Both the position numbers and the translations under genes were made by a program. The notes beneath the pieces are model-generated. The model was given only the letters and a program-made list of their open reading frames with translations. It searched no databases and was not told where the DNA came from. Below, in pieces: positions 26,313-37,995 of a stretch of DNA of 64,000 nt (position 1 is the first letter of the stretch; every line of letters begins with the position of its first letter). Where the stretch lies: NCBI GenBank assembly GCA_905250025.1, contig CAJNOJ010000011.1, positions 129,287 through 193,286 of the forward strand, read 5' to 3'. Origin of the DNA: Adineta ricciae (lineage: Eukaryota > Rotifera > Eurotatoria > Adinetida > Adinetidae).

Positions 26313-28268
26313 TTAAAGAAGAAAGTATGACAAACAAAAAACGATTTGATATCAATGAGGATGATGGGTGAAAGGTATATACGAAGTTGAATCGAATACT
26401 TCGCAGTTAGTTGTTTCTCATGATTTCAACGAAATATCAAAGATGAAAAACGTTGCTCGAGGTTTGTATCTGAAAGAAGAAAAAACGAACGACGACATAA
26501 TCTTTGACTTGAAATCATATGTTATTCTTTGCGCTAAAAATGTACAATCGTGTCTCGGTGAGAATACATTCGAACTGTTTGTCTTGTACGTTGAAGACAT
26601 TTCGAAACAGGAGAAAAAGAAAACGCATTGTCTTGTTTTTTTCTTCATAACTGTTTTATTCTAAGTGATCAATGCATTTTGCATGAATGTTTGGCAGACT
26701 TTATATCAACACGATCTTGTCGTCGATTTTCATTGGTGGAAATCGGCCAATCAGATATGTGACACTTCTTTTCTAGAGTGTTATTTATAAATTCTAGACG
26801 ACGTCAATGAAATACTTAGAAAGATCATTTGTCGTTTGATTAAGATAGCTCGTAGTTGTTCTCGTTCTGACCGAGAACAAATATTGTTTCTATCGAACAC
26901 AAATGAGTTCACATGCAATCTGTGTTGGTGGCTAATGAGGAAGTACTTTCGATAAAATCGTGTTTCCAAAGGAAATTAAAGAAACTATTGCAAGGAAAAT
27001 TTAGAACACTGAATTCCAAGGGAAACATTTACCTGAATCTACCGAAGACATTGAGTTTGAGAATGTCGGAGTGCTATGATATATATATATATATGACTCT
27101 GATTTGTTACACATCCGTTTATTTCTGGCGATTTTTATCTCTGAATTGATTCGACGTCTATTGTTACCATTGTGTGTGGATTTCCGTTTCGTCTGCCGTT
27201 GTATAATATAAGATACTTTATTATTTATAGAATATTTAGACGTTCTCGCCGCTCACCGAGATGTAATAATCATCTGAAAGAATGACGTCGTCATCATTCG
27301 TTTTTCTACTCGATGTCCTGGAAAACGAAACGAACGATCTGGAGTTCTCGTAGCATTCTGATTAAATATAGTTCAATATCTATGTGAGAACGTCTGGGAA
27401 ATGATATATCATCGGAAGAGATTGTTTGCCCAATTACACATGGATGTTCGAAGAACTTTAGTTTGTCAATACTGTTTGTTATCTCTTGATAGTTCTAAAA
27501 ACTGTAAAGAAAAACGTCATCGATAGGAAACGAAAGCGTGATCATGAAGTTGCTTTTTCTCTCGTTCTCTATATTTACGCACTTCAAGATAATTATGTTT
27601 TGTCTTCTGCGAGCAGATAGCTAGGTTATCTTTTCAGAAGTCTAGTATCAGCTAATCTATCAACAAAGAAGAAACGAACTACTAAAGTACCAAGGTTAAA
27701 AAGTTATCAACGAAACGTCACATTTTACTCGTTGAGCCTCGAGAAATAAATATGAAAATTCTGTTTTTATTCTCATGACAATGTCAAACTTTGATGGATC
27801 GATTCGTTTTGCCAAAATCTCGAATGAGTTCGAAACATGGACTACTAATTATATCCGAACCATGATAAAGAAATCAAAGGTCGATAATTTTTTTTCAACC
27901 TCAGAATACTGACCAGGCAAAGGTAAAATCTCAAAATTGATATACAAGAGAAGATAATTTCTTCGTGTTTATCATCTATTGTTATGAGCGAAGATATCAT
28001 TGAATAACCTTGGTAGACAAGCAACATTTGTCATCCACTTTCAATTTATTTACATATAGCAGGTGGAGAATAGAAGAAAAAGACGATAGAGAGCGGGAGA
28101 GAGAGAGAAGAATAAGAAGCAAGAGATTCATTAGAATTTAGACTCTGCTCATTTCGGTCAGATAAAGTTGAATATGAGTGTGCTGACAAATAAGAAATTC
28201 AAAGTAAGGCTTTCTCAATTTAATGCGATTTATATAGAAACCATATCGATTATTCCTAGAGCCGAAAT
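26313..28268. other. Intergenic between divergent PP1 and TBC1D25-like genes
   Basis: About 1.95 kb between two divergent start codons. Contains a TA run near 27079–27093 and purine tracts near 28070–28115. Open frames are short, and none shows a motif or spliced continuity. Confidence 0.5.
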
Positions 28269-30577
28269 ATGAGTCGTAGTAGTACTTCAATGCCATCGAT
28301 GACTGTGATCGGCTCTGCTCAACCCGATGTTGTGAAGATCAAAGTTTATGTAAGAAATCTTGCTTTTAGAAGTCTTACTTTTATTTTCTCGTTTGTCCTT
28401 CCAGAAACCAAGTCTTAATGGTACTGACAAATGTTACGAAACGGGTGCATCGAAAAAGTTCTGTATCGATCCGCGACTTGCTTCGTACAGAACAATTCAA
28501 TGTTTGATTGCTCAGGCATTTGACATCCGAACAGATTTTACCATCAATGCCGTCCAAAGATGTCCAACCAAAGGCTTGAAAAAACAAATAGCTATCTGGT
28601 CCGATTGGGATTTAGAGACTGCGATCAAGAACGTCAAATCTGATTCTTATCTAAGATTAAGTTATGAGTTACCTCCTCGAGAAGACGGTAGTGCTAATTA
28701 GCTATTTTAACTGATGTTATTCGATGTTGCTTCTTTTTCAGGATTGGAAGATTGGGATTTCGTTGCACATAACGATTTTAGTGCAAATATTCGATGGTTT
28801 AACGTTGATAAACAGTCGATTATCGCAACGATTAATCCAACGACTGGTAAAAAGCCTTCCGCTCTAAATAAAGCAATCAGTATGTATTGACACAACCGAA
28901 AAATGAAGTTTTGAATTGATTAACCTAGAATTTTTAGATTGGATGTACGGCGGACACGAACGACATAGCGCCAAACCAGTTTCCGAAGACAGTTTCAAGA
29001 CGTACATCGACTCAGAAGAACGTCTGATCCATGCAACTGAATTACGTCAAGCGATCTACGAAGGTGGCGTTGAACCATCGTTTCGCAAGACTGTCTGGCA
29101 ATATTTATTGAATATCTTTCCCGGAGATATGGCGAGCAAGGAACGTATTGAATATTTGAAAGATGTTTCAAATAAATATGAGAAGTATGTCTGTAATTGA
29201 TTTGAAAATGAAAATTTCATGTTTTCCAATTAGATTGAAAGGACGATGGAAAGAAGAGAAGAATCATAATGAGCATATTCGAAAATTAATGCGCTTGATA
29301 CATACCGATGTACTTCGCACTGATCGAACATTTGGTTTCTATGCCACTTCGGGCGATACAAATGTCAATTTACAAACCCTCTATCACATTCTTCTAACAT
29401 TCTGCGTTAGCCATCCGAATATACCCTATTGTCAAGGTTTTTCCTTATCTGATTGCTTAGTGACAAATCATTACGAATATTCATTTTTGTTTAGGTATGA
29501 ATGAGTATGCATCGACTTTGCTGTATGTCATGCGCGATGAGTCATTGACTTATCTATGCTTTTGTTCGATCATGAGACGAATCCAAACGAACTTTGCCAC
29601 CGATGGTGTAGCAATAGCTACGAAATTTCATCATTTGAAGGTTCTCTTGCAAGCTGTCGATCCCGTTTACTGGCATTTTCTTGAAACATGCGATGCAGGT
29701 ATATCGAACAATCTCGTTTTCACATTTGTCTAACTGTATCCGTTTAGTCAATCTCTATTTCGCTTACCGTTGGTTGTTACTCGAATGCAAACGAGAATTT
29801 CCGTTCCATGAAGCGTTGCGTGTTCTCGAAGTTATGTGGGCTACCTTACCTATTGACCGTGATCCACCTCAATTGAGTGAGGCTTCGATTTTACCTGCAA
29901 TATCAGATAATTCCATTGTGGATATGCTATGTTCAATACCTTGCCGGCCACCACAACGCCGTGCGTTGAGTTGTCCGCAATTATCCGTTATCAATGAATC
30001 TTATTCACGAAAGGGTCGACATCATTCATCGTCATTTGCTTGTTACGATGTGAATGATCATTTCTACACAACTCTATCACGAACGTGCCGTTCAACATTG
30101 GAAAGTGATGAATATCAAATCTGTTCATCGACCAATAACACATCCAATTCCACATCCACACGATCGCGTGAGAAAAGTTTCGAGAACTCATTTTCCTTGA
30201 GTGAAATCTCCGAGTTCGATTCGGATAATCTATCCTTATGTTCAAGCACAAATGTTATGACAACCACTAAATCTTCTCAATGTCCATCGTCAACCGACTG
30301 GGTACAACGATTGCCGCCCAATAACACTATTTGGCTCGAAGAGGAAAATTCCTTTCTCCTATTTCTTTGCATTTCCATTCTATTAGCTCATCGTACGCAT
30401 TTATTGAAACAGAAAAATCTCGAAGAACAAGATATCAATATACATTTCGATCGGTACCGCCGACAAAATCATTCCGATCGAATTTTACCACGAGCGCGTA
30501 ATCTTTATGCGCAGTATATCCAATACGCAAGAAAGAAACGTATGGTCGATGATCTCAGCAGTTTTTCTGCGAGTTAA
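28269..30577 (+). CDS. TBC1D25: TBC1D25-like Rab GTPase-activating protein (PB1 + TBC)
   Basis: RabGAP; vertebrate TBC1D25/OATL1 acts on Rab33B/Rab34 in autophagosome maturation. An N-terminal PB1-like region (28269–28690) contains LIAQAFDI and IWSDWDLETAI. It is followed by LEDWDFVAHNDF and the TBC domain from about 28990. The TBC arginine and glutamine fingers are visible: DVLRTDRTFGFYA and NIPYCQG|MNEYAS. LYFAYRWLLLECKREFPF and ALRVLEVMWATLP complete the domain. Conserved order and wording match TBC1D25 across the length. The C-terminal part is Ser-rich and low complexity, with a final segment LLFLCISILLAHR typical of the TBC tail. Start MSRSSTSMPSM at 28269; introns are short. Confidence 0.9.
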
Positions 30578-30773
30578 ACTCTATAATAGTACTTTGTTTT
30601 GTTAAATTTATTTATCGTTTAGTTTGTTTTCGTAGGTAATTGAAAAATCCCTAACCATTTTCAATTAGAAAATTGAAATAAAAGAGTCAGAGTAATTTCT
30701 GTTACAGTAATTGCATTTATTATTGAAAAAAAAGTCGTTTAGAAAAACTAAAACAATCATAAAGAAAAGTTAT

Positions 30774-32357
30774 TCAAATCCAAATAATACACTGCCGATC
30801 GGAGCATTTGATTCTTGCTTTTTTCAAGTAGCTGGTTTTGAGTAACCAACCCGAGATTAAATTCGATGATTTACTTGGATTTTCTAACGAAATACTCAAA
30901 TAAATCAGTGATTTTTCATGGAAAACTTCTAATAAAAGTAAAATCAACGAATCGAATTCATCGCAATTCTTTACTAAACACGAAAGTCGTTTAACATGTG
31001 ACAGTAAACGTGCATTGTTATCCAGTAAGTCAAATAAAAATCGAGTACTGATCATATTCAACGTCAACATTTCGATCGCGATTGGCATATGGAAAACAAG
31101 CTTGTTAAAAAACTCTCGACTATCATTTGACGACGAAGCCAAACGAAGTTCCAACGTTCGAAGGGGCGAGTTATCCATCAACATTCCAACAAATGACACC
31201 AGATCCGAACTAACAGACGAACCAACGACGGTTAAGATCTGCACATTTTGAAAAGCAAATTTCGATGAAATTCGCAAGAATTCTTGCGTACGATAGTGTG
31301 TCATTGTGACATGAAGATGATTAACACGATGAAAATCATTATTATTGAAGACACTTTGATCATAAGTTCCACAATTGATTCGATACAATTCATCGATGAA
31401 TGGCAACGAGAAAATATGATAACCGTTCGTATCATCGAGTGTTTGACAATGAATTCGTTTGTTGTACCAATGAAAATTCGATAGCAGATCTTCGATTGAA
31501 AAAGCTTCCGATGTTTGATGAACGATAATGTTGAACTGAAGATTATTAAAATGTGTGTTAAGGGAAGACCAATGATCGCCGAATAAGTATCGATCGAAAC
31601 AATGCACTTCATGTTCGGTATTACTGAATGAGACGATTAGAGTTTCGATATGTTCATTCGTTTTAACCAAGCGTTCAAATTCTGTGAACAAAACTGAACG
31701 TAGAATCAGTTTTAACGTATGTAAACGCTCAGGAAAGTGTACTGCAGGAGGAATAGTTGTGGTTCGTTGTAATGTTAATGTAAGTGAATGAAGATTGGGA
31801 GCAATTGTGTTTAAATGTAGGAGGTCGTCGGTTGTACAGTGATCTAATCGAAGATTGGTCAATTGTGGATAGCAATGGTGGAAATATGAAAGTGTTGGGA
31901 GATGGCAATGAGTTAGATTTGGAAAATAAGGGAAACAATGACGAGGAATGGATCGCCAAGTCGAAGATTCAATGGAAAGATATGTTAAATGTGGATAGTT
32001 ATGAATGAGCTTTTCAATGGTCGTTCGATCGGCATCCTGGAATGCAAGGGATCGAAGATGAGTGAATTGACTTGGTGGAAGGTAGCCAACGAAGAAAGAA
32101 ATGAAATCAATGGAATAACGAGTGGATATTCGGATCGAGTGAATATTTAACGAACGAAGTTGGTTGAGAATATAAATTAGTTGAGTTTTACTTAGTGGAC
32201 GAGTAGAAAAATCAATGTGAATACGATCTAGCGTACGAATAAGTGATGTAAATCGATGATTGAGACGATAAAATGAATAAATAATGTCGATATTGTTTAA
32301 ATATGTGAAAATTAAAATGAATAATTCATTAGGAAGACCTTCTAACATAGATGACAT
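30774..32357 (-). CDS. F-box/LRR-like protein, intronless
   Basis: Likely substrate receptor of an SCF ubiquitin ligase. The N-terminal F-box reads LEGLPNELFILIFTYLNNID. It is followed by irregular leucine-rich segments (HLRSLAFQD, HLTYLSIES, NLTHCHLPT, QLTNLRLDHC, HTLKLILR) through the 527 residues. There is no intron, unlike almost every neighbour. Start set at the first ATG, 32357 (MSSMLEG); further upstream in frame there is only TTG. Stop is 197 bp from the oppositely oriented TBC1D25-like stop. Large F-box families are known in bdelloids. The substrate is unknown. Confidence 0.78.
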   Translation of the reverse strand: MSSMLEGLPNELFILIFTYLNNIDIIYSFYRLNHRFTSLIRTLDRIHIDFSTRPLSKTQLIYILNQLRSLNIHSIRISTRYSIDFISFFVGYLPPSQFTHLRSLAFQDADRTTIEKLIHNYPHLTYLSIESSTWRSIPRHCFPYFPNLTHCHLPTLSYFHHCYPQLTNLRLDHCTTDDLLHLNTIAPNLHSLTLTLQRTTTIPPAVHFPERLHTLKLILRSVLFTEFERLVKTNEHIETLIVSFSNTEHEVHCFDRYLFGDHWSSLNTHFNNLQFNIIVHQTSEAFSIEDLLSNFHWYNKRIHCQTLDDTNGYHIFSLPFIDELYRINCGTYDQSVFNNNDFHRVNHLHVTMTHYRTQEFLRISSKFAFQNVQILTVVGSSVSSDLVSFVGMLMDNSPLRTLELRLASSSNDSREFFNKLVFHMPIAIEMLTLNMISTRFLFDLLDNNARLLSHVKRLSCLVKNCDEFDSLILLLLEVFHEKSLIYLSISLENPSKSSNLISGWLLKTSYLKKARIKCSDRQCIIWI

Positions 32358-32922
32358 GATTAAAATCAATAAAAATATCTGACTGTCCGTTCACGTATGT
32401 TGAATGACTGCTATGAGTTCAACTGATGTTTTCTTCTCTTTCTCTTCCCATGCAGCAATTCAATATAGGAGAATACGTTACTCATTGACGAACGAGAACA
32501 ACAGATGCCGTAGGACACCAGTCATACATTCAGAATATGCATGTAGATAACAATATTCTAGTGATAAGAAACTTGAAGTTGTCCTGACGAAATGGTAAAC
32601 GTGTATAAGTATCACGCTTGTGTGGACAAGTATTGAAAGAGAAAAATCATAAAGTAAACGGAGAGATAAAATATCACTCGATGATTAAGCGATGTTAATA
32701 TTTAAATTAATATTCATCTCGAAAAATCTTCTGTAGAACGATCTTCCATCGTGAATCGACATAATCTGTACTGTGTGTGAATAATAAATCGTATTATGGT
32801 CTGAATAACAACCATTCTATTTTCGTTTCTCGTATAAAAGATAAGAAAAATATAAAAACAGGTGTTGTAAATACGCCTTTACTTTTTTACGTTGACTCAA
32901 CCTTGTTTTTCATTCCACATCG
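32358..32922. other. Intergenic, no gene seen
   Basis: Divergent interval between the F-box gene and the first CysPro-repeat gene. No coding exon recognised. Confidence 0.45.
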
Positions 32923-32930
32923 TATATAAA
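32923..32930 (+). promoter_or_regulatory. TATA box of first CPPPP-repeat gene
   Basis: TATATAAA lies 88 nt upstream of the ATG at 33011. The paralogue at 33795 has TATAAAA at almost the same distance (87 nt), which supports both as core promoters. Confidence 0.6.
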
Positions 32931-33010
32931 TCACTGATTTTTTACTTACTTCTCAATATTGTTAACAGTCGATTATATTCAGTTTGACAACTCAACACGA
33001 GACACAAAAA

Positions 33011-33340
33011 ATGAGCTACAATCCACCTTATAATCAACAACAACCATCCGTACTTTCAGCATTCGGTGGCTTCTGTCCACCACCTCCTGGAGATCAATCA
33101 TCAAGTGGATCTTGTCCTCCGCCCCCATCAGTAGGTGGATATTGCCCTCCACCACCCTCGTCTGGTGGTTATTGCCCACCGCCTCCATCAGTCGGTGGCT
33201 ATTGCCCACCTCCACCAGTAGATGGTTATTGCCCACCACCGCCAACAGGCGGCTACTGTCCACCACCTCCATCGGATGACTATTGCCCGCCACCACCATC
33301 TCATCATCATCATCACCACCATCATCATGGTCACCATTAA
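33011..33340 (+). CDS. Cys-Pro repeat protein 1 (YCPPPP repeats, His tail)
   Basis: Single-exon protein of 109 aa. After a 20-residue leader (MSYNPPYNQQQPSVLSAFGG) come eight CPPPP units with short spacers such as SVGGY, VDGY and TGGY. It ends in a run of nine His and GHH. Each unit carries one Cys, usually preceded by Tyr, at 7–11-residue spacing. No signal peptide or membrane segment is visible, so the product should be cytoplasmic unless exported unconventionally. Regular Cys/Tyr/Pro suggests a structural protein able to crosslink through disulfides or dityrosine, and the His tail could bind metal. Both ideas are inference. Start at 33011 has an A-rich context. AATAAA follows at 33401. Confidence 0.8.
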   Translation: MSYNPPYNQQQPSVLSAFGGFCPPPPGDQSSSGSCPPPPSVGGYCPPPPSSGGYCPPPPSVGGYCPPPPVDGYCPPPPTGGYCPPPPSDDYCPPPPSHHHHHHHHHGHH

Positions 33341-33400
33341 CAACTATTTTCTTAAAGTTCTGATCGAGATAGATCAAATCTTTCTATAACTTTTTTACTA

Positions 33401-33406
33401 AATAAA
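33401..33406 (+). terminator. Polyadenylation signal of CPPPP gene 1
   Basis: AATAAA 61 nt after the stop codon. Confidence 0.55.
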
Positions 33407-33707
33407 GTATATATCATTCTTGAAAACTTTTTTGTCTATGTTGTGATTGTACGACGTTGTTTCAACCTCACTGCATCGAAAGTTTGAGAAAAGACACCTA
33501 CATGTGTTTGAATACTGCTTTTACGTATGCATATTGCTGATGAAATTGTAGCAGTTGTTGCGTTCTTATCTCATGCTTTATCATAAGTGACGCACAAACT
33601 CGAGATGACTACTTTGTTGCTTAGTAGTCTTCTATCATAGAATGTAACAGAATCAACATAAAGCTTGACGCAAAAACTCATGTGTCGATGTAATAACATT
33701 GTGATAC

Positions 33708-33714
33708 TATAAAA
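33708..33714 (+). promoter_or_regulatory. TATA box of second CPPPP-repeat gene
   Basis: TATAAAA 87 nt upstream of the ATG at 33795, the same geometry as in the first paralogue. Confidence 0.6.
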
Positions 33715-33794
33715 TATACGGGTTCCCTTCTATCCGTTTCAGTATCGAACTTAATTAATATTAAGTTACCATCTTCTTCATTGCTTAAACAAGA

Positions 33795-34109
33795 ATGGGT
33801 CAAGAGTGTTGCACCCCAACTCGTTATCCTTATCAACCGCATGGATACGTATCGGGCGGTGGTTACTGTCCCCCACCCCCTGCTTTCCCACATCGTCAAC
33901 CGTACTTTCCAGCAGGTTCACCAGGCTACTGTCCTCCACCACCAGGTGCTGGTTATTGTCCACCACCACCCGACATGGGCTACTGCCCACCACCTCCCGA
34001 CATGGGGTACTGTCCACCACCTCCCGACATGGGGTACTGTCCACCACCATCTGACGGGGGTTATTGTCCACCACCTCCTGACATGGGTTACTGTCCATCA
34101 CCACCCTAA
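33795..34109 (+). CDS. Cys-Pro repeat protein 2 (GYCPPPP repeats)
   Basis: Single-exon paralogue of the gene at 33011, 104 aa, 454 bp downstream in tandem. Begins MGQECCTPTRYPYQPHGY, then repeated GYCPPPP units; the core unit PDMGYCPPP recurs almost identically, indicating recent internal duplication at the 24-nt level. It lacks the His tail of its neighbour and has an extra N-terminal CC pair. The MG start with nearby cysteines could allow lipidation, but the sequence does not prove it. No signal peptide. Function unknown. Confidence 0.8.
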   Translation: MGQECCTPTRYPYQPHGYVSGGGYCPPPPAFPHRQPYFPAGSPGYCPPPPGAGYCPPPPDMGYCPPPPDMGYCPPPPDMGYCPPPSDGGYCPPPPDMGYCPSPP

Positions 34110-34185
34110 TCGTTACCAACACTCGAAGCTATTTATATATCTTTAATTATTTATCTTCATCTTACACAAAAAAAGTCTATTTTTG

Positions 34186-34191
34186 AATAAA
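34186..34191 (+). terminator. Polyadenylation signal of CPPPP gene 2
   Basis: AATAAA followed by an A run, 76 nt after the stop codon. Confidence 0.5.
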
Positions 34192-34509
34192 AAAAACCTT
34201 CGAAACAGATCGTAGTGCATTGTTCTTCAAATTTCTTTCTTTTTATAGTTCAGCCGCTCACGACGAAAGTCATATCTTCACAGTATATATCATACTAGAT
34301 ATTAGGTTCGTTCAAGAAGCATATTTTACAATTGAAGACACTCTATTTGTCACTTTATCTTGTTACCCTTTGTTTCTTTATTTTTCTTTTTCTTTCTCTT
34401 TCTTTCTTCATTGCTCGCGATATGGCTATCCTATGACAACAAAAATAAGCTCGGCAAATAAATCCACCGACTAATAAGAGTGCAAGCGATAAGTAAAAGA
34501 AAACAACAC

Positions 34510-34516
34510 TATATAA
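34510..34516 (+). promoter_or_regulatory. TATA-like element of mannitol dehydrogenase gene
   Basis: TATATAA 49 nt upstream of the ATG at 34559; implies a very short 5' UTR if used. Confidence 0.4.
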
Positions 34517-34558
34517 CCCTCGAATACATATATATATCAAAAATCTTTTCTGGTAAAT

Positions 34559-36129
34559 ATGGCTACTGTTTCAGCACTAACTAACCTGATTGTTGATAAA
34601 TCAAAATGTGAATCCGTCCGCACTCATTTACCGACGTACGATCGGAGTCAACTCAAACATGGCATTGTTCATTTAAGTGTAGGAAATTTTCATCGATCGC
34701 ACTTAGCTTATTATATGGATATGTTAGCAAGTGAACACGGACACACTGATTGGGGTATTGTAGGTGTAGGAGTTCGTTCGTTCGATAAACCCATGAGTAC
34801 GGTCTTAAAAGCACAAGATGGTTTATATACATTAGTAACGAAAGGAACTGACGAAAACGATGTAAACGTTCGTGTTATTGGTTCTTTGATTCGTTACTTA
34901 TTTGCACCGGATGAACCAGAAGTTGTTTTAGCTACACTTGCACATCCGGACACCAAAATAGTCTCTATGACGATTACGGAAAGTGGCTATGACTTAGATA
35001 TGAATAATCCTGATATTCAACATGATTTGAAAAATTCTGCTAAACCCAAAACAGCATTTGGTTTTCTCGTTCATGGACTAGATGCTCGTCGTCGTGCGAA
35101 TGAAAAACCGTTTACAATTATGTCGTGTGATAACGTTCAACAAAATGGTGAAGTAGCTAGAAACTGTGTTCTACAATTTGCTAAAGCTTTAAACAATCCT
35201 GAATTGACTGAATACATTGCAACAAACGTAACCTTTCCGAATGCCATGGGTAAGAAAAATGAATACATTTTCGAAAAACCGAACTGGCAAAACGTTTTAT
35301 TTCAGTTGATCGAATCACCCCGGCGACGAGTGATGCCGATCGTGAATATGTCCGGACGCATTGTGGGATTGCTGATGCGTGGCCTGTCGTTACTGAACCG
35401 TTTGTTCAATGGGTTATCGAAGAGAAGTTTTGCAACGGCCGACCTCCACTCGAGCTACTTTCCGCATCGCCATACAATGTTCTTCTCACTGAACATGTCG
35501 AAGCATACGAATGTATGAAAATGCGTCTTCTCAATGCTTCCCACACTGGCATGTGTTACATTGGTTATTTGATGGGCTATACGTACATTCACGAGATCAT
35601 GTTAGACAAACAGATCGAAGTTTATATTAAAGATTTAATGGACAATGAAGTGACGCCAACTCTACCACCAGTGCCTGGTATTGATCTGGATAATTATAAA
35701 CAAACATTAATTGAACGATTTTCTAATCCACACATTAAAGATACCGCTTTGCGGGTATGCATGGATGGTGCATCGAAATTCCCTAAATTTCTCGTTCCAA
35801 CGATCGTTGAACAGCTAAAACGCGGAAATAATCCACATTTTTGTGCATTAGCTGTAGGTGCTTGGGTAAGATATCTCGGCGGAGTGGATGAACATGAGAA
35901 ACCAATTACACTACAAGATGCGTTAGCTGTTGAACTGAAATTGAGTGAATTGGCTATTAAAACAAAACCAAATGCAAAGCCTGTTCTTAGTGTTCCTCAA
36001 GTTTTTGATAATCTAGCTGAGAATCAACCATTTGCTAATGCAGTCGAACGTGTAGTTCAACTTTTATATACTGTTGGCTCGAAAGAAACGCTGAAACAGT
36101 GGGTCAATGAAGCACCGAAGAAGAACTGA
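34559..36129 (+). CDS. Mannitol 2-dehydrogenase family polyol dehydrogenase
   Basis: NAD(P)-dependent long-chain polyol dehydrogenase interconverting mannitol (or a related polyol) and the ketose. Two exons, 34559–35249 and 35306–36129, give 504 aa, the usual family length. The N-terminal Rossmann domain starts GIVHLSVGNFHRSHLAYYMD. The intron (35250–35305, 56 nt) splits PNAM/VDRITP, a signature stretch. The catalytic Lys-x4-Asn-x2-His motif is intact as KMRLLNASH. The C-terminal domain includes ASKFPKFLVPTI. Such enzymes are typical of bacteria and fungi and unusual in animals, so horizontal acquisition is likely. The spliceosomal intron argues against bacterial contamination. Substrate specificity cannot be read from sequence. 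Confidence 0.9.
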
Positions 36130-36225
36130 CTATGAAAATTGCCGTTGCTTTGAACTTCTGTTTTTTTTATTGATGTTAAAACAACAGCATAACATGTACT
36201 AAAAAGAAACAAGAATGTTATTGAA

Positions 36226-37995
36226 CTACGCAGTCGCATTTAGAATCTTGTTGATTTTTGTACTAGAATGTAAAGAAAAGACACGATACACGGAATCTTT
36301 TGAAAAACATCGAAGTTATACCGAGCATCATTGATTTGTTCTTCAATGCGTTCTTTTAATGCTAACTGTTTTGCCGTACGTGCTGTTTCTGTCAAATCGT
36401 CGATCAAACCTTCCAGTCCTAAGAAGAAATTTTAGTTGTAAATTTTATTTCAAAACTAAAGAAGCAATGACGAACCAGCAATATTATGAAATACTCGAAT
36501 TTGTCGGCCAGCCGCAGATGCTACATATCGTCCGGTGTTATCCATCACCAATGTACGGATAGTCTCTAGGAAATAATCAATCAAAAACACGAAAATATTC
36601 GAAATTTTTGCATACCCGAATACACATTTGCAATGTCTTGTTCGCAAGGTTTGCCTTCCCTACTTAGATTGTAGAACATCATACGATCATCAATAGAAAC
36701 CACTGCCGAAAGGGCATCGGGCGAAAGAACAATCAAAGCTAGCTCTTGAATATGATATGTTAATGTTCCTGTATATAAACACTTCGGATCTTGTTTATGA
36801 ATATAATCCACATCAGCATTCCATAATTTCCATGTATTATCTTTAGAAATCGTTGCAGCACGCGTTGAATCTTTATTCAAACTGAAACATGTCACTTGAG
36901 CATTGTGTCCTTTAAGGTCGAAAGCTCGACGAATTTCTTTGAAATTTCCATTGGATTTTTCAAAACAAACTTCATAGAAACGCACATCACTCATAAATCC
37001 ACATGAACCAAAAAATCGACCACATGGAGACACAGCAGCGTAATTCAAATGTCCCTGATGTGTTTCTACTATACCCAAAACTTCACCTGAGAATCAAATC
37101 GCACACATAGTTCCGGTATACAGAAATTAGACAGGTCGTACCTTTGATATCGAATATCACGATCTTATTATTGACTTCCGCTGACATTATAAACTTTCCT
37201 GTGCAAGCAATGCCGATAGAAATCACGTCACTTTCATTTTTCTGAAAGAAATATCATGAAAACACGAGTTACTACTTGTGTGTATATTTACTTTGGGAAA
37301 ATCTAACACCGATTTCACATTAGTGGGTAGACCATCAGCACGTTTTTCAAATTTATATACACGTATAGTATTTTCTTTGACTAAGTTGACAAGAAACGCT
37401 CTAAACATCGAAAATAGAACAATTCCAATGATTTCTCATTTCGTACTTTCCATCGGGACTGAATGCAACATGATTTGCTTGTCCAAATTCGATATTTACT
37501 CGAGTGTGCCTGCAAGAAAGCAACAAACTTTCATAAACAAATTCTACAACAAACATACTTATGATCTTTTTCATTAAAATCTTTTGTCTGCCATAAGAGA
37601 ACACTATCATCTTCATTGAAAAAGAAATCAGTAAACAAATCCATCAAACAAATTTCGTAATTACCTTCAGCAGCTGATGCAAGATACTTATCATTATGGC
37701 TGAAATCAAGACCAGTAACTGATCCGGTATGAGCGCGTAATGATACGCATAACCATGGGTGAACGAATTTAGAAACGACCTTTGTATCTTGTTTCACCAC
37801 CTTACTTGAAGACGACTTTTTCGTCGTACTTTCCGTTTTACTAGTTTCACTTTCGTTTTTCACTTCATCCGTTCTCGACGAAGATGGTGAGCGAAAGAAT
37901 AAATAAATAGCCGAAAATATCAACACAAATATGCCAGTGATAGCACCACCTAATGCCAATGGCGATACAACTGTTGGTGATTGATCGTTGTCCAT
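36226..37995 (-). CDS. TBL2: Transducin beta-like protein 2 (TBL2), ER WD40 protein
   Basis: WD40 protein anchored by an N-terminal membrane segment (LALGGAITGIFVLIFSAIYLFF), followed by a Ser/Lys/Thr linker and seven-bladed propeller repeats. Repeat cues are HTGSVTGLDFSHNDKYLASAAEDDSVLLW, FSPDGK, GHNAQVTCFSLNKDSTRAATISKDNTWKLW and MDNTGRYVASAAGRQIRVFHN. Vertebrate TBL2 is an ER protein linked to PERK signalling. A C-terminal helix (LALKERIEEQINDAR) matches TBL2's coiled tail. The last intron is uncertain: splicing ends the frame at 36226 (RTKINKILNATA), read-through ends it at 36240. Start MDNDQSPT at 37995. Tail-to-tail with mannitol dehydrogenase, about 100 bp apart. Confidence 0.87.

Noticed and set aside
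35250-35518. Apparent frameshift in mannitol dehydrogenase
   Set aside because: A canonical 56-nt intron at 35250–35305 fully restores the frame and the PNAMVDRITP motif, so no frameshift or pseudogene is needed.
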